A DNA stretch of 64,000 bases from Suillus spraguei. Its lineage: Eukaryota > Basidiomycota > Agaricomycetes > Boletales > Suillaceae. The position numbers and the translations under genes are program-made. Shown here piece after piece: positions 24,476 through 37,908 of the stretch. How positions within the stretch are numbered: position 1 is the stretch's first letter; the number at the start of each line of letters is the position of its first letter. A model generated the notes under the pieces. That model saw only the letters and a list, made by a program, of their open reading frames with translations, had not been told where the DNA came from and made no database searches. The stretch covers positions 348,779-412,778 of the forward strand of contig JABCPU010000014.1 in assembly GCA_016800925.1 (NCBI GenBank). The letters run 5' to 3'.

Positions 24476-26592
24476 TTATACAAGAAGCATTTGGGAGTGT
24501 TGCATGACAACACGCCAGTCTACGGGCTCCCCTCGTTCTCGGCTGTTCCACACTCGTCTCATAAGTTGAGCAACTCCAGAACAGTTCCCCACCACCGTCT
24601 CAGTCTGCTGCTCCATCAGGCGCCGTATAAAGTAATTGCGGTATTGAGGGTCATCCGTCAGGCAGCCACATATGCATATGCTGAACACGACGCTGCGCAC
24701 CACATGGCGTGCTGTGCTGACGTCCTCAGCACGTTTGAGACACTCGACTGTTTCTGCGATGTTGGACATTATCTCTGGACATTGTGGGTGATCCCCAGAG
24801 ATGACGGAATGGAGATAGACAAGGGCAGACGCGCGGAATACGTCAGACGTGAGGCGCCGTCGCCGTAACTTTTCTGCGTCGAGACCATGGAGACGTCCAG
24901 GGTCATTGATAGACTTCAGGATCGTTTCAATTTCTTGCCCGCGCCTGACGAGTTCAGGAACGCTCAGTCTACCTGCGCGCACGCATTCATCCTTCCAATA
25001 TGCGAGATCAGCAATTTCAGCGAGCGCGAGGACGATGCGGTTTTCGCATCCCATGACACCCATCATAGAAAGCTCCACTTCCCTGTCATCAGCAGCACTG
25101 GTGGTACCATAGAGCGAACGAATCACTTCAAGGAACTTGGGACGACGGATCAGCGTTGCGGATGCGAGGACATCAAACCACATCGACGTCTTGATGATAA
25201 ATCGCATACTGTCACTGCATAATTTCAGTGCCCAGTTTGACGCAACATGATTTCGCTGGAGGACACCGAGTGAAAATTCGCAAGCGCTGTCGAGGAATGC
25301 TTGCCACCGCCCTTGTCCCCCAGAGAACAGGAAATAGGAGACCATGCAAAGGCTTGCAAGAGCATCGCCTTCCGTCACTGATGCACTTTGAATACGTGTG
25401 TACACGTCATGGTCCGCTGGTGCAGCGTAACTAACTGCACCTTGAAGTTGGGTGCTCCTGCGGTGAAAATCCGCAAGTAAACATGCAGCCTCTCGGGCTG
25501 AATCACTGGAATGTATGAGGGTCCAGATGGGTCTGTCAATGGAGCCGTCGGCATGCAAGTACTGGATACGGAGAACATGGTCCATATAGTGTTGCAATGA
25601 TGCATTTTGTTGCACATTCAGGTTAGACCAGTTGTAATGAATGTTGTGAACAGGATGGGGCAAGTGAAATCCAATGGGCATGACGTTATTATCTTCTTCG
25701 TCCGGGAAGTATGCATGGTACGTTGCAGAGAACTCGCTGGTGTGAGGTCGAGGCAGGATTGATTGCGTCCCTGCCAAAAGGAGGGCTTGAGTACTATGAT
25801 ACATATATACATTTAGTAACGATACGTCTTACATGATGATTCTAAGCTAGTCGTATAAGTAGAGGAAGGATACGCAGGCAGCATAACCCCGGGATAATTT
25901 TCTCGAGAGTCCAATGGTGAATCAATGTCCTGCATGACCGGAAGTCCTACAACGATATGAGAAGAAAAAAGGGGGCATTCCACGATAGGAGACATACGAG
26001 CGTCAGTGTCCCCGCGAAGATAATCATTGCGGGTTATACCCGGGTGTCGCTCGTCGCTGGAGATCGACAACGTCGGGGTCTGCGGACTCGTGCTTGGGGA
26101 AGCATAGTCCGCCGAAAGTGATAGAATAGAAGGTTCCTGGTCATTTGGGCGTGGTCCAGCACCAGAATGCCCCTTGATCATTCCCTGTGCGGCAAGAAAA
26201 TTTTTAATTTTTTCTCGTAGGTCAACGACCTTGTCGCTTGCCTTAGAGGGATAGAATAAGTGGGACGATAAGGGAATGATATAGATAAATAACATACACG
26301 CAACCATTCTGGACGTTTTGCGCCAAAACCAAGACATTGTAGACGAAGACGAACGCATGTTTGGCAGCTGCCATCAGCGTTAGGCTGCTCGTCGCATTTC
26401 TGGGAAGGGGGGTGAGGATGAGCGTTTGATGACAAAGAAGTGACGATCGAAGATCGAAGGGGTGACGTGCAAAGTACCTACCTTCCGGCGGATTCTGCAC
26501 GTGTAACAACCCGACTTGGCGCGCACAGCGCCTTTAGCCTTTGGCGCTCCGGTCCGTCTAGCCTGGGCAGGAGACTTTGGTGCGGCGGGCAT
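24476..26592 (-). CDS. Zn2Cys6 transcription factor with Fungal_trans_2 domain
   Basis: Complete gene of four exons: 26592-26482, 26399-26298, 26241-25833 and 25770-24476, all introns GT..AG and 57-82 bp, coding 638 residues. Cysteines 29, 32, 39, 49, 52 and 59 form the CX2CX6CX9CX2CX6C binuclear zinc cluster, split by intron 1, and lie behind a basic N-terminus. A Ser/Pro-rich linker (STSPQTPTLSISSDERHPG) follows. The last 430 residues are the helical Fungal_trans_2 regulatory region. Expected to be a nuclear DNA-binding regulator; targets cannot be inferred. It is the only full-length member among at least five copies of this family in the window. Confidence 0.85.
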
Positions 26593-27471
26593 GATGATTA
26601 GGTGTAAGTTTGGAAGAGTGTGGGGTAAGAAAGATACAGATGGTATACAATGAGACAGAAAGAGACAAGAGGAAGCGACACAGGACGCATTCTATGTAAG
26701 AGAGTATAAGTACATAACGTTCGACGAGAACGGGGAAGGACAACACCTGTTCAACGAAACTAAATTTACCTAAAAAGGAAAAATAGTAAATCTATGAAGA
26801 CAGAAGGTAGTTTCGGGGTCTTTCCTTACCAAATATCCACCCCCATACCATGAGAACTTGACAAGGGGCGCTTTTGCTTCCGCGCGTTAAACGGCACTGC
26901 GGCCTTCCAATTCGGGCGCTAGCTGATCATCATTCTATGATCAGTTGTACGGCTTTGTGTACGACAATGTACGCTTGTGTATCCACAATAGTACAGCATC
27001 ATCCAGGGTTCTGGTCGGCCACTTCATAATGTGTCAGCAAGTGGCAGTGTAATTCCAAGAAAAACATGTGTACTGACCTGCCTCATGCCAACCGCTACAA
27101 TCGGAATGGTATCCAAGGACCGAACACATCTCCGGTTCTTATTTTGAATACCGTCAGGAGACCCCATGGACCAACAATAACGCCCAAAATGGTTCCGCTT
27201 GTCAAATCCTCCGCGCTTGTCGCTTTGGCCCTGCCAATTATCAAACTAGTATATTTTACCAAACAATCAATATTATAAACATAGTCTTCTCATAGTAGCA
27301 CAACCGAATAGAGTTTGTCTACAGACTGACCAATAGATATCGCTACAAGAGGAATAGAACTGATGCCCGTTCATCCAGTTCAAATACATCCGGGGAAGCA
27401 TAATACTGACGTGAGAGTCTTATACTGAACGACAACTTGGAAAATGCCGTTATCTTGCTTGGTACTTTGTT
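26593..27471. other. Intergenic, 5' flank of the transcription factor gene
   Basis: Promoter side of the regulator gene and 3' side of the PH-domain gene. No coding or repeat feature was recognised. Confidence 0.5.
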
Positions 27472-29103
27472 CTAGTCCTCCGAAATGGGCGCTGCGGAAA
27501 TGACACTCGGTCCACTTATACTCAAGTTCCTGACCTTGTGTCTCAACCCGCTACTCGATCCCGATCCTCCCCCAGTGCCCTGATTGGCATCTGCACCAGA
27601 AGCCGCCGGCTTCGGCGCGCTACCGACATTGCCTCCTGGCACAACACCAGCGCCTGATCGTCGAGCTATAAGAGCACGAATGGCACTAAGCCATTTAATT
27701 TCTTCTTCCTCGCTTGGAGCACATAATAGCAGCGTCCTTTTCGTCGTCACTATCTTGAACGTGAACCGGCCGTGCGAGTCCTCCGGTGTCGTTGACGATG
27801 ATGATGGCAAAGGAGGAGGAATAGGTGCGTTGTGTTTGTGGCTCCGCATATCGAACTCCAGAGCGTCAAGGATCTCCGAAAATGAAAACTGCCGATGAGG
27901 TTTTGTGTCCTGATAGGTCCCGTGTTAGCAAGAATTCAATGTGGCAAGTAAAAGAATACCCATTACCATGTGACTTCCCGAGTACACCAATTTTTCACCA
28001 TTCAACACGAACCACCGTTTGCGCCAATTATGTCGCTTTGAACCACATTTCATCAGGTAGCCAGATAGGACTATTTTTGCGGCTTCTTTTGGTATATGTT
28101 GCGTTCGCGTGGGTGAGGAAGATATTGCAGGGCGATTCTGTGAGGAGGTCGAGTAGGTCCGCTGTGCGCTTGGCGAGGCATCCTCTGAGTCCGAGGAGGT
28201 TATATTTTGAGCGTGGGATACTTGCGGAGGCGAGTGAGAGACAATAATATGATAAGGTGCTGATTGAGCCCCCGGGATTGGTATAGGGGTTGTTACTAGC
28301 GATGTTTGAGTGGAGATGGTCATGAGAGCCTCCCTGGCGTCCTGTATTGCCTGGATCCATCGCTGGACCTCCACTGGACTTTCAGCCTGAAGATAGAACG
28401 TTCTAACAGTGGAGACAACACCAAACGTATTGGTATGTTTCTTGAGCGTGACTGGGGTGCAGGAATGCACGTCGGAGAGATCCAGTAGGCGTAAAAGTTG
28501 GTATTCCGCGTTGGTCTTGTAATATGCGAGATGTGCAGGTCGAAGCACGAACCATCGTTTCTTCCATGTCTATGATAATTGCTATCCACACCGAATGCGA
28601 AGAAGACGGTCTCCGATGTACGAACCTTGCGTCGCTCGCCTTTCTTCCATAGATAGCCCGACTTGATCATTTTCTCATCAAAAGAACCGTGCGGTTTCTC
28701 GGCCCTGGTTGCGGTCCTCCAACCACCCTCCTCCTCCTCTTCATCCTCGTCAGACTCCTCACCACTTCCTGCTCTTCCCTCTGCAATGGAGGATAGTGGA
28801 TGCTGAGACGTACTAGAGACCACGTTAGAACCATATGACTGAGATGCTGGGGAGACAAGATCGGGAGACAGAGCTGAGTCTGAGTCAGACTCGGTTCCAG
28901 AAACGTGTGAAGGTTGTGACACTGGAAGGGCCTGCAGGGTTCAGATCGATCCGATTATGTGACAAAATCAGGAGAATTAGGGTTGACTTGGTTGGATGCA
29001 TACGAACCTTCTTAGGTCTGGCTGTTGAATGAACGGATAATTTTCTTTGTACTTCCTGAATTGACGGCGGTGGAGCTGACCGCGAAGTACTACTAGTCGT
29101 CAT
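27472..29103 (-). CDS. Protein with two pleckstrin-homology domains
   Basis: Four exons (29103-29008, 28931-28626, 28569-27967, 27909-27472) give 480 residues with canonical introns. PH domain 1 spans about residues 120-215 and starts IKSGYLWKKGERRK then TWKKRWFVLRPAHLAYYK. PH domain 2 spans about 300-425, starting LSGYLMKCGSKRHNWRKRWF and ending with a helix containing EIKWLSAIRALI. Between them is a Ser/Thr-rich linker. An acidic run (DEDEEEEEGG) precedes PH1. The start ATG at 29103 is preferred; an in-frame ATG at 29166 would add 21 residues. Such proteins usually bind membrane phosphoinositides and act in signalling; no catalytic domain is seen. The gene is intact and lies back to back with the ACBP gene. 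Confidence 0.85.
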
Positions 29104-29568
29104 GGATGGGAGTGAGATGCGTGTGGGTTTTCGTGACCAACAGGTCACAACAATCCTTCGTGACATATAGTCACACCAGCGACGTGGCTCAGACTGCGCT
29201 CAGCAGCGAGCGCTCGCACTAGACTCTTATGAAAGGAAAAAAGATTAACAGATGGATCTAGTGAGTACTTGTTGCAGTATTATAGGCTAGACATGATTTT
29301 GGATGTTGAGGATTAGAGTGTTTCATGTTCCATGAACTTAATTGCCACAACACCGAGTGCATTGGCCAATGGACTGTCTTGTTCAGAGTGACTCTGAAAC
29401 AATGTGATATTGCGCGCCTGTCAGCTGATAGATCGATAAGATCTCGAAGGAATCAATGCAACCGGTTCCAGATCTGGCAATCGCTGCCAGCAAGCTGCCA
29501 GAGCTGAGAGAGCCACGTTCTGTCTTCACCTGCTTCCATCCCAACATCTTCATCTCTTGCCTTTGACG
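29104..29568. promoter_or_regulatory. Shared divergent promoter region
   Basis: The 465 bp between the start of the PH-domain gene (minus) and the ACBP gene (plus) must hold both promoters. The pyrimidine-rich stretch just before the ACBP ATG (CTTCCATCCCAACATCTTCA) is typical of fungal core promoters and 5' leaders. No clear TATA box was seen. Confidence 0.45.
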
Positions 29569-30086
29569 ATGTCCTCTAAGTTTGAAAAAGCTGTTGCGTA
29601 CGTCCAAGGTTTGCCCAAGACCGGCCCATCGGTCCCAGACACTACCGTCAAGTTAGAGGCGAGTTTTCATTACGGTGAAGACCGTCGACGAGCCATACTG
29701 ATTGATACGGAAACCCATAGTTTTATAAATTCTACAAGCAAGGTTCCTGTATCACCTTTGTAAAAGAATACAGACTGACTTTTCTCGGCGATCAAAGCTA
29801 CTGAGGGAGATGCAGACCCAGCCAAGGAACCCTCTAGGTTTAATTTCGTCGACCGTGCTAAATGGTGAGGGAAAACAACCCTGAATGAGTTGTGCTGACC
29901 TGTCTCGCAGGACTGCTTGGAACGATATAAGGGGAATGTCGAAGAAGGATGCAGAGGAGAAATACGTTGAACAACTTATCAAAGTTCGTGATACTTGCCG
30001 CCCGTTGATGTTGGATCTGAACATGAAATCAGTACCTGAAGGAGAAGCAGCCTGAGGAGCCCATTCTCAAAGAGCTCGAGGGTTAA
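29569..30086 (+). CDS. Acyl-CoA-binding protein
   Basis: Five exons (29569-29658, 29721-29742, 29798-29864, 29911-29983, 30033-30086) give 101 residues, the usual length for a stand-alone ACBP. The family signature is present: FEKAVAYVQGLPKTGPS, FYKFYKQATEGD, AKWTAWNDIRGMSKKDAEEK and YVEQLIK. ACBPs bind long-chain acyl-CoA in the cytosol and supply it to lipid synthesis and oxidation. The first intron must start with GC rather than GT (29659) for the conserved LEFYK junction to form. The other introns are GT..AG. The gene is intact. Confidence 0.9.
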
Positions 30087-30714
30087 ACTATCTGCTCGCT
30101 GCGCGACACGTGGATATTAGCATACTCGTGTTTTGTAAATCAAGAAGCGATCGAGTTCTGGCCAGTTCGCCCGAACATATAGGAGTATCATATCAACAAG
30201 CAGCCCCAAATGTCATAGATTGGAAGGCCTAACTTAGCAGCACGTTCTAAGCGCTTCTGATAGGTGCCTTGAGTTGCTACCACAGGGTACCACATACAAT
30301 CTCCGCTTCAAGATCATGATGAAGGGGTGTTCGAGGGACGTGGTCGGCTACTGCGGGTGGTCTGCTGTAAGATTCGGCGCCCGTTTTTCATACTTGCCAC
30401 AGAAGTCCAAGAAGTGAAATGCGATGTAAAGAACCTTGCAATTTATTCGAGATGATCGGACGGATATGACCAACACCCGAATACCTATCATAGCGTTCTA
30501 TTCATTTACAGCTGCAGTTGGCAAACCAGTGACGTTGTGCTTCTGGTGCACAACTTGGCTCCACATCTAGACCATGACATAGCGGCGGTCTCCGTAGCTG
30601 TATTGCACAGCGATCCCAGTTACTGGCTGCTAGTCCATGTTGCCTGCGGAGATAAAAAAAAAACTTGCTGTGCAGTGGGGATTGAACAAGGGTTCAGACC
30701 AGCATCGAATTAAT
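30087..30714. other. Intergenic, no gene recognised
   Basis: 3' flank of the ACBP gene. No coding or repeat signal seen. Confidence 0.5.
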
Positions 30715-31132
30715 GAGCTTCAAATTCCCTGTAAGTATCAGTAGATGCTCAGCTTGGAAGAAGCACACGAGGTGGGTAAACCGACTAACACAAGCGTATA
30801 TGCGGTCATCGCTGTGCCCTGGCGATCAAAGCTTTCCGAACTTTCACCCGGAGTAAGTACTGTCAAGTCAATTGAACTCAGACAAAGGTCAGGAAATATT
30901 CCACGCATGACATTTTTGAGCTCAGCGAGGAGCGCTACACACGGTGGGCATCTCGATTCGACTAAGCTGGAGGAGCCGCAGAACATTCACTTTTGGCAAG
31001 TACAAGATTGGTTAGTATTATCCACAACGTGTCCCTAATCTATCTATCTATCAAGGATTTCTATCAATTATGACGGAACTCAACTCAATGATGCCGGTTT
31101 TACACTAGCAGTCGAGACCGGTGAACAAATAT
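30715..31132 (+). CDS. Possible small gene, unknown function
   Basis: An ATG at 30715 (MSFKFP) is followed by a GTAAGT and by an open stretch with YAVIAVPWRSKLSELSPG and THGGHLDSTKLEEPQNIHFW. An intron with a TATCAAG acceptor near 31054 would join to ISINYDGTQLNDAGFTLAVE and a stop at 31130-31132. The layout looks like a short multi-exon fungal gene, but I could not assign every splice site or a family. It may be decayed. Confidence 0.35.
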
Positions 31133-33063
31133 AGCAGCAACTCCTAGTTCTAAATGTTTAGGGCGCTTCCTGACTACCCAGTTCAGCTCACGGTGCGAGT
31201 CCAGCCTGGTCTACCGCCACTGTGTAGGGTCTTGATAGCACGTGTTGGACAGCCCAATCGTCACATTTGACAACACAAAAATCACAACTTGCGCGGCCCT
31301 TCATTCTCTAATCGCTTGCCGCTATCCAAAGCAGCGGCTGATTGAAAGACTTTCATTATGTAAGCGGTTGGTTAAACGGTTCAATTCATTCAAATGCTTT
31401 TGTGCTTGGCTAGTAACTGCCAGTCCGATCAAGGAATCCTGCCCTGAGAGGATGTCTCAATAATGCCTCAAGAGCCGGAACTACCCTGTGAATTATACTC
31501 TCCGCAGGCCCGACGGCGGTGTGACCCTAGATCTAACTCGTCACTATAGGCCCACTTATGCCCACAAACCGTAATTCACAATCAAGCTCAAACTAACGAA
31601 TCACAGCACCACATATACGTACATATGTTTCACTGGCAGATAAAATAACGGCAGATTACCAATTGGGTAGGTAATGGCCATGTAATAATGCAGTGCGCTC
31701 CTGCACAATCCGGTCCCAGAAGTGCCTAATATCGGTTTTCCAGCTACCAGTGTCGCCGTAACGTTGAACCCTATTGGGTGAGTAAAGTTGTGACTTGGCT
31801 TATCAAGTTCATCGGAACTTAAGCGCCCCTTTTAGGATAATGCAGCGAAAGCCATGCTTTCGCCTTATCTTCAAGAAATTCCAACTATAGGCAGTCCAAC
31901 CCTGAACCTTCTACCTTGGTCACCGGATTCCGTGAACCCCGACCGATGGCAACAAGTGTTGACGAATAGCAATTCGAGTTTTGCCTCGTGCAAAGTAGAC
32001 TTGCTATAACGGCTATAGCACTTTGTCGGGGCGATGCGCCAAGTTTGACAGGGAAAGGGGCATCCACATCCACCCATAGCAGGTTGTACCGTATACTGTC
32101 ATTCTGTCATGGCGATGCTTTGTGGTGCATGTGATCCGTGACTGTCAGCGACAAAAGACAAAAGCGATCATTGTTTAGGACGGGCGCCGCTACTACAAGT
32201 CACGAACCGAGTTGACTGTCAAGATGGCAATGAGGACAGTGTTGTCGAACATGATTGATTACTGTGTGTGGTATCATTCAGCACAGGAAAATGGGGCTCA
32301 CTGTCTTGGAATGACAGACGTGGGCAGATCCCTCAATTAATTTTCCCATAGTCGCCAGGAAGCACCCGGGACCAGTAAACCAGTCTGGAACGACCCCGGT
32401 TCTGTGCTTTATTCTCATGACAGGGAGTGGAGGCACGCTCATGGTTCCTCGTTCTTCGACCACCAACTCGGAGCATGGCTGTTCTAAGTACTCGCGTACT
32501 CGTCGCTATCGGCTTTCAGTATATGGACCGATCACGAATTACGAAGGCCGTAACCAAATATTTGACGTTCCCCTGTGGCCGTCATCTTTGATTTATAGCG
32601 CGTTGGAATGATCTACCTGCCGAGAAAACACACGTACAATGTTGGACATGACTTTGGTAGTTCATATCATAGTCCAAGCACGTTCCAAGGAAATGTCCAG
32701 GGCGCAATGCATGAATCGAGGCCTACAGCATCATACTATCGCGGCTTCTCCAGCCACCGTGATACCTAAATATATGCATTTGAAATAAAATGTGATAAAA
32801 TAAACGTGAGGAATAATCATCGGTCAAGATAAGGTATCTCGTGTTACGGCTACTACAGTAAAGACGGTAAACAATACAAGTCCTTCCAGTGATTAACACA
32901 GGGACGGAAGTCACAATTTAGGCACACTACTTGTCAGGGTTGGCAACATACAATGATGCTCGCGGAGCTAGACCATACTGAATATTTGGACGGGTACGGG
33001 AAGAGACTTCTTCTCGCTTGCGAGTATTCCGCGGAGGTGGAGAACGTTCCGCCAGATTGTTCG
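31133..33063. other. Long intergenic stretch, no gene recognised
   Basis: Only short scattered frames on both strands, none with recognisable motifs. Base composition is mixed and unlike the CG-poor repeats at the window ends. No terminal repeats or target duplications were found. Confidence 0.5.
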
Positions 33064-35950
33064 TCATCTGCCGTTCGATTTCCTGAACCTAGATGTCACA
33101 GCATGACCTGCGGCCCTTGTGAACCGAGAACCATGTGCGGTGAGTTCAGTCCTCGAAGACTTTTTTGAGGAAGAAGAGGGACATGATGCCGGAGATATAG
33201 GTCGGGAAGAGGTAAACTTGCTTGAATCAGATGATAAGCCACTCAATATTCCGTGTTCATTTGCACTAATCGAACCAATCGAAGCTGTGCGATGTGATGT
33301 GGATCCGTCCGAAGCGATTCGCTGTACGACATCATAGCTTGCACCTAGCCGCTCTGCGACCTCAGTGTTCGCTGTCCGGCCACTATGGACGGATGGAGCA
33401 ACCAGGCGAGTATGTTTGACTGGTTGCTCATATTTGGACTCAGGAGAGTCCAGGGAAGCATTCGTTTCGTTGATCGACATGAGTCGTGGAACTGGGTTAG
33501 GGTCCCGTAAATCTAATGGTTTTTGACCGGTAGAATTGCGTCGATCAAGTAGAGATGTCTTCATAAATCGCCCCCACCAGCTGTCCGATCGACAAATGGC
33601 GTTCGAAGGGGGTGGATACGAGTCGATGATGGATGAGTGGCGCCGTGAGGGTGAAGTGGTTGGAGCAGAGGAGTGCAATGTCGAGGGCGTCACAGGACTA
33701 TGAGGTGGCTGCGAGGGAAAGCTTGGTTGGGAGGCATAAGTGTTACTGGAAGAATAGCCGTTGGAAGACAAATTATTTTGTGACGAGCCAGGGTATGATG
33801 CTAGGGTGTTGGTCGAGTCGGACGCAACCTCACGCAGAGGAGTAAGGGTGAGGATGGGTGTGGAGAGAGGCAGAGGGGTCCTCGGTGGGTGAAGGGGTGG
33901 CAGGTCTTGGCTCCCGGGATCAACATCAATGTTGTCACGCTTGCCGTCAGGCTTGAGTGCCCCATGGTCTGGTTGATACGAATCGTACTCCCCATCGTGT
34001 GGCACGGGATCTGAGAATGGATCTATGTATGAGTATGAGCCGCCATCTCGTCCATGGGAGTATCCACTGTTAGGCATCACGTTGTACGACTTGTTTCCCT
34101 CATTCATCGGGCCCTCGCGATCACCCTCAATTTTTTCCCAATGGTTGCTATTGTCTGCACTGGGCGCCCTGGAAATCATGCCGCGCACCATTGCACCCAT
34201 CGAGTGTATGGACCATACACTAGTTCCACCGCTGCCATCCCTGCGTAACGTATCCGGAGGACTGCCCCACCCGAATTGTCGCGTGTCTTCGTCAGCGAAC
34301 ATGTCCCGACGCGGGTGAGGTGGTAGGGGGGAACAATGTTTGCTTAACCCAAAATAAGCGAGAGCTGCGGCCAGCGGGAGGGCGCGTGCAACTAGGAATC
34401 CGTGACTCCTTTGCTCGGAACCCATGGACAAGAAATTAGCGGGATGGTCATCGGTACTGTCGTACTCATGGTCACCATTAAGAATGAGGAAGCTTCTGTT
34501 GCTCGAAGACTGGTGTCCCCGTGAACGTTTAATAAACCAGACAGTTGCAAGTCCACCAGCAATAAGTCCAATTATACCGAAGGTGGTACCCAGGGCAATA
34601 GCTGTTATGTTATTGTTACTAGAGCTGGAATCAGCACTGACAGTACTCGTTGGATACACCACTGAGGGTGTACTTGCACTCCCCCCACTTGACCCAGAGT
34701 AGCCAGTTTGATAAGGTGCGGGAAGAGAAATGATGGCCGGGGTCGAACCCGCAGGTGGTGGGCTATAAGAGGAGACCATGGATGAGCTAGAAGGGTTGTA
34801 TATTTCCACAGTGGCAGGCGCAGGTGCAGAGGATCCGTAACCTGAGTTTGATCAGACAGGAGCAAGGAGCTAACAGGGACAGACTCACCGAAGGCAAAGA
34901 GCACTTGCCCGTTACACTGTATTGCTAGGTGATCCTTGCGGGCGCCAAGTTGTTGAAGAGACTGTGCCTCCTGCCAGACCATCGGAATTTGGGTTGTATT
35001 TAGTATCCATCCATCGCTATAGGTTGTCTGTAATTCGCCATCGCCTCCACCATGAATTAGGATTTCTCCAGTAGCAAGGACAACAGCCGCGAAGTCGCGG
35101 CGTGGATTTGGCATGGTGTAATTAGAGACGGATATCATATCCCATGCGAGGATTGCCTGTGTCGTGTCAAGAGACCAGATGGTATTCAGGGGTATAAGCT
35201 CCCCGCATGACGCACAATATCCACCCAAGATAAGGAGTCGTCCGTCAGGAAGAATGAGTGATGCATGCCCATAAATGTCAGGCGGAGCATTGCCGTCAGA
35301 TGGAAGCATCAAGAACTCTTGTAACACAGGATTGAAGGAGTAATGATCAAAGAACGCATTTCCGGATCCATCAGCCTTCTCACCGCCGACAATCCAGACC
35401 TTCCCGCCAGTTGACGATGCAGAATGCCGAATCCTCCTCATTGGTTCACCACCCCAGTTCTGAGGCTCGATGAAAAATGATGGGTCCGCGGAATCGTAAG
35501 CGGAAACAAGTATGGCAGAATCGTTAAGGGAAGTGAGGACTGTTTGTGAATTCGATCCTGGTTGACCTCCAAAAAGTAGGAGTGACGTTATGTTGAATGC
35601 AGAAAGGGTGTGCCATCCTAAACTTGAAGAAGAGCTCGTGGTGGTTGTATTTGAGAGCAGCTGCCACGGGGGAGAAGTGGTACTGAAGGATGTGGAAAGG
35701 TCAAGTAGCAATAGTTCTGATGTGGGAGGCGCAGAAGTATACGAGTATTGGTCATACTGATCTGTCAGACCTCCGTGAACATATAGAAGATTTTCCAACA
35801 AAGCCCCAGCCTGTGCCCATCTATCGCCGTCACGTTACCAACAAGTTGTCAACAAACATAATTAACGTACCTTGGTAGTGGAGTATATTGACACAGGGCA
35901 AATGGTATCAAATAGTGCAGCACGGTTGCGACGCGCCAACTACCAGCCAT
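33064..35950 (-). CDS. Kelch/galactose-oxidase-like single-pass membrane protein
   Basis: Three exons (35950-35871, 35820-34889, 34841-33064) give 929 residues. A hydrophobic N-terminus (VATVLHYLIPFALC) is a likely signal peptide. Residues about 30-340 contain kelch-like repeats forming a beta-propeller: LLYVHGGLTD, LLLFGGQPG, VWIVGGEKADG, RLLILGGYC and EILIHGGGDG. A Ser/Pro-rich stalk and one transmembrane helix (ITAIALGTTFGIIGLIAGGL, about 414-437) follow, then RSRG and a long Ser/Pro-rich cytoplasmic tail. The topology suggests a surface receptor-like or cell-wall-associated protein. I see no copper-oxidase signature, so an enzymatic role is not claimed. Intact, in a repeat-free segment. 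Confidence 0.8.
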
Positions 35951-36834
35951 GATATCTTGTTCAGTGACCTGTGCAAAGAATTGACAGAAAGGTTCGAGAG
36001 AAAAGTATAAGTTACGTGTAAGAGCGAGATACAAATCGTCTTTCGTGAAATGTCGTCAAGGAAAAGAGTGCACAAGTAGGTGGAGAGCCTGAGTATGGAA
36101 CGTTTGCTCACATATAGGTATGTACAACTTGAACCGCAGTGGGCCTGGACCCACGCGTGGAAAACAACAAACGTCTTTCGAACATACGCGCCATTGCTCA
36201 CCTGACTCGTATAATGCAAACGCCACTTTGCAGTGGTTCGCAAAAATCGAAGCGTCATGCCACTATGCAATCCGAGTCACTTTTGACTGCCTCAGTGGAC
36301 ACACCATTCAGGCGCAAGAGAAAAGAAACGTTATATGTATACTCAGGCTGGTACCTACTAAACGTGAGTACTTACCCACACCCTCAGTCACTTTGAAATC
36401 CCTAGCGACTCTGTAACAGTCGATTATCATGCTAATTCAAATCGATGAATGCCAAAATGTCCTGGACCTTTCTTATCCGCCAACCCGCATCCAAGTACTG
36501 ATACTTACCAACTGTGGATTCAGATTATTAACAGTTTAGACGCTAAAGTTACCCCATACCAGAACTAGAAGGCACGTGTAAGTCGGGTGTAAGTCATATC
36601 AGACTTTAGTACATGTGCACTCGGTGCTTCCTGGAAGATTGACGCTCGTCTATTCACAGAGCAACCATAAATCGCCAGTTCTTTGTAGATCATGCCATCC
36701 ACCCTTGTAACGACCTGCCTACACACCACAGCAATCCATGACTACTACGCTTGTTGATAATCAGGCCATCTCCAAACCTGAGTTTGTCTCTTTGTGTGCC
36801 GATCTTGACTTTGAGCTCATACAGTCAATCTAGC
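35951..36834. promoter_or_regulatory. Divergent intergenic region
   Basis: The 884 bp between the kelch protein start (minus) and the kinase start (plus) contain no supported gene. Short frames on both strands are unsupported. The region should hold both promoters. Confidence 0.4.
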
Positions 36835-37636
36835 ATGGATGATCTGACGAAATTTATAACCAGGACTAGTAACTACCCGGTTGCATCTGGCGCATTCGGT
36901 TCAGTTTACAAATGGGACTATAAGTGTAAGAAGCAGTCTGAGTCATTGCAAGTATGTTTCAGCACTTAGTATCAGTTACGAGCTATGTAACCTGACATAC
37001 CTTCAGGTGGCGGTCAAGAGGTTTCATCGAATTGAAGACAGAGAAGACAGAGAAGTAAGTCAGTATTCATTCATTTTAATCCGATATCCCTCAACGTATT
37101 TGAATTGAAGGCTCGGAGGAGAGAGATAGGTGTTTGGAAGAGATTGCGCCATAAATGCATTGTCCCACTTCTAGGTTATACCAGACTGGGAGACGATCCA
37201 TCTGAGCCTGTGTCCTTAGTGTCGCTTTGGATGTCTAACGGGACGCTCAGGAGCCATCTTAGTGGCAAAATACGGGAAGACAAGTACCTCCTGGTAAGTT
37301 GTTTCAAGCATCCCTGGGCCTTATTTCTCTATCAACTTGATTTAGCTGTATAACGTGGCGGATGGCCTACACTACTGTCAGTACTGATGACTCACACTAT
37401 CCAGCATTTACTGATTTTGAGCGATTGAAGTGCATTCAGAATCTGTGGTGCACGGAGACCCACGAGCGCAAGTCCTTATGCTCCAGGGCTGCCCAAAATG
37501 AAACATTGCATCTGACAGGTGAATGTGTTGATCAACAAGCAAGGTCAAGCGTGCCTCGCTGATTTTGGGTTGTCATCCATGGTCAAGATAGGTGAAAAAT
37601 TCGAATACCTCCGTCCTCAAGAAAAACGGCCTGGAG

Positions 37637-37908
37637 TATTAAATTTAGACAACAGTAAACGCCTCAGTCTCGATGGAACGAACTGAGATTATGTACCTAG
37701 ACAACAGTAAACGCTAATGTAACGCGTAAGTTATCTAGGTTACTATAGCGAGAGAATAAAAGAACATTCCCACAGTCTCGATGGAACGAACTGAGGGAAA
37801 AGGCGATACGACACCAGCATCTATATATAATGGTCCGTGGTTGGAATTCCTGCGAGTCATACACCGCTAGGACGCATCGCTTTCGTCACGTGCACTCGTG
37901 CACCAACA
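37637..37908 (-). repeat. 3' LTR of the copia element (272 bp)
   Basis: Ends TATTAAAT and CACCAACA (plus strand). It differs from the other LTR by about 52 bp, a tandem copy of the hairpin block CAGTCTCGATGGAACGAACTG with neighbours. Scattered CG to TG or CA differences between the two LTRs indicate age. Confidence 0.88.

Noticed and set aside
33064..35950. Galactose oxidase enzyme
   Set aside because: Propeller repeats are present, but I see no copper-ligand pattern; the membrane helix and long tail fit a receptor-like protein better.
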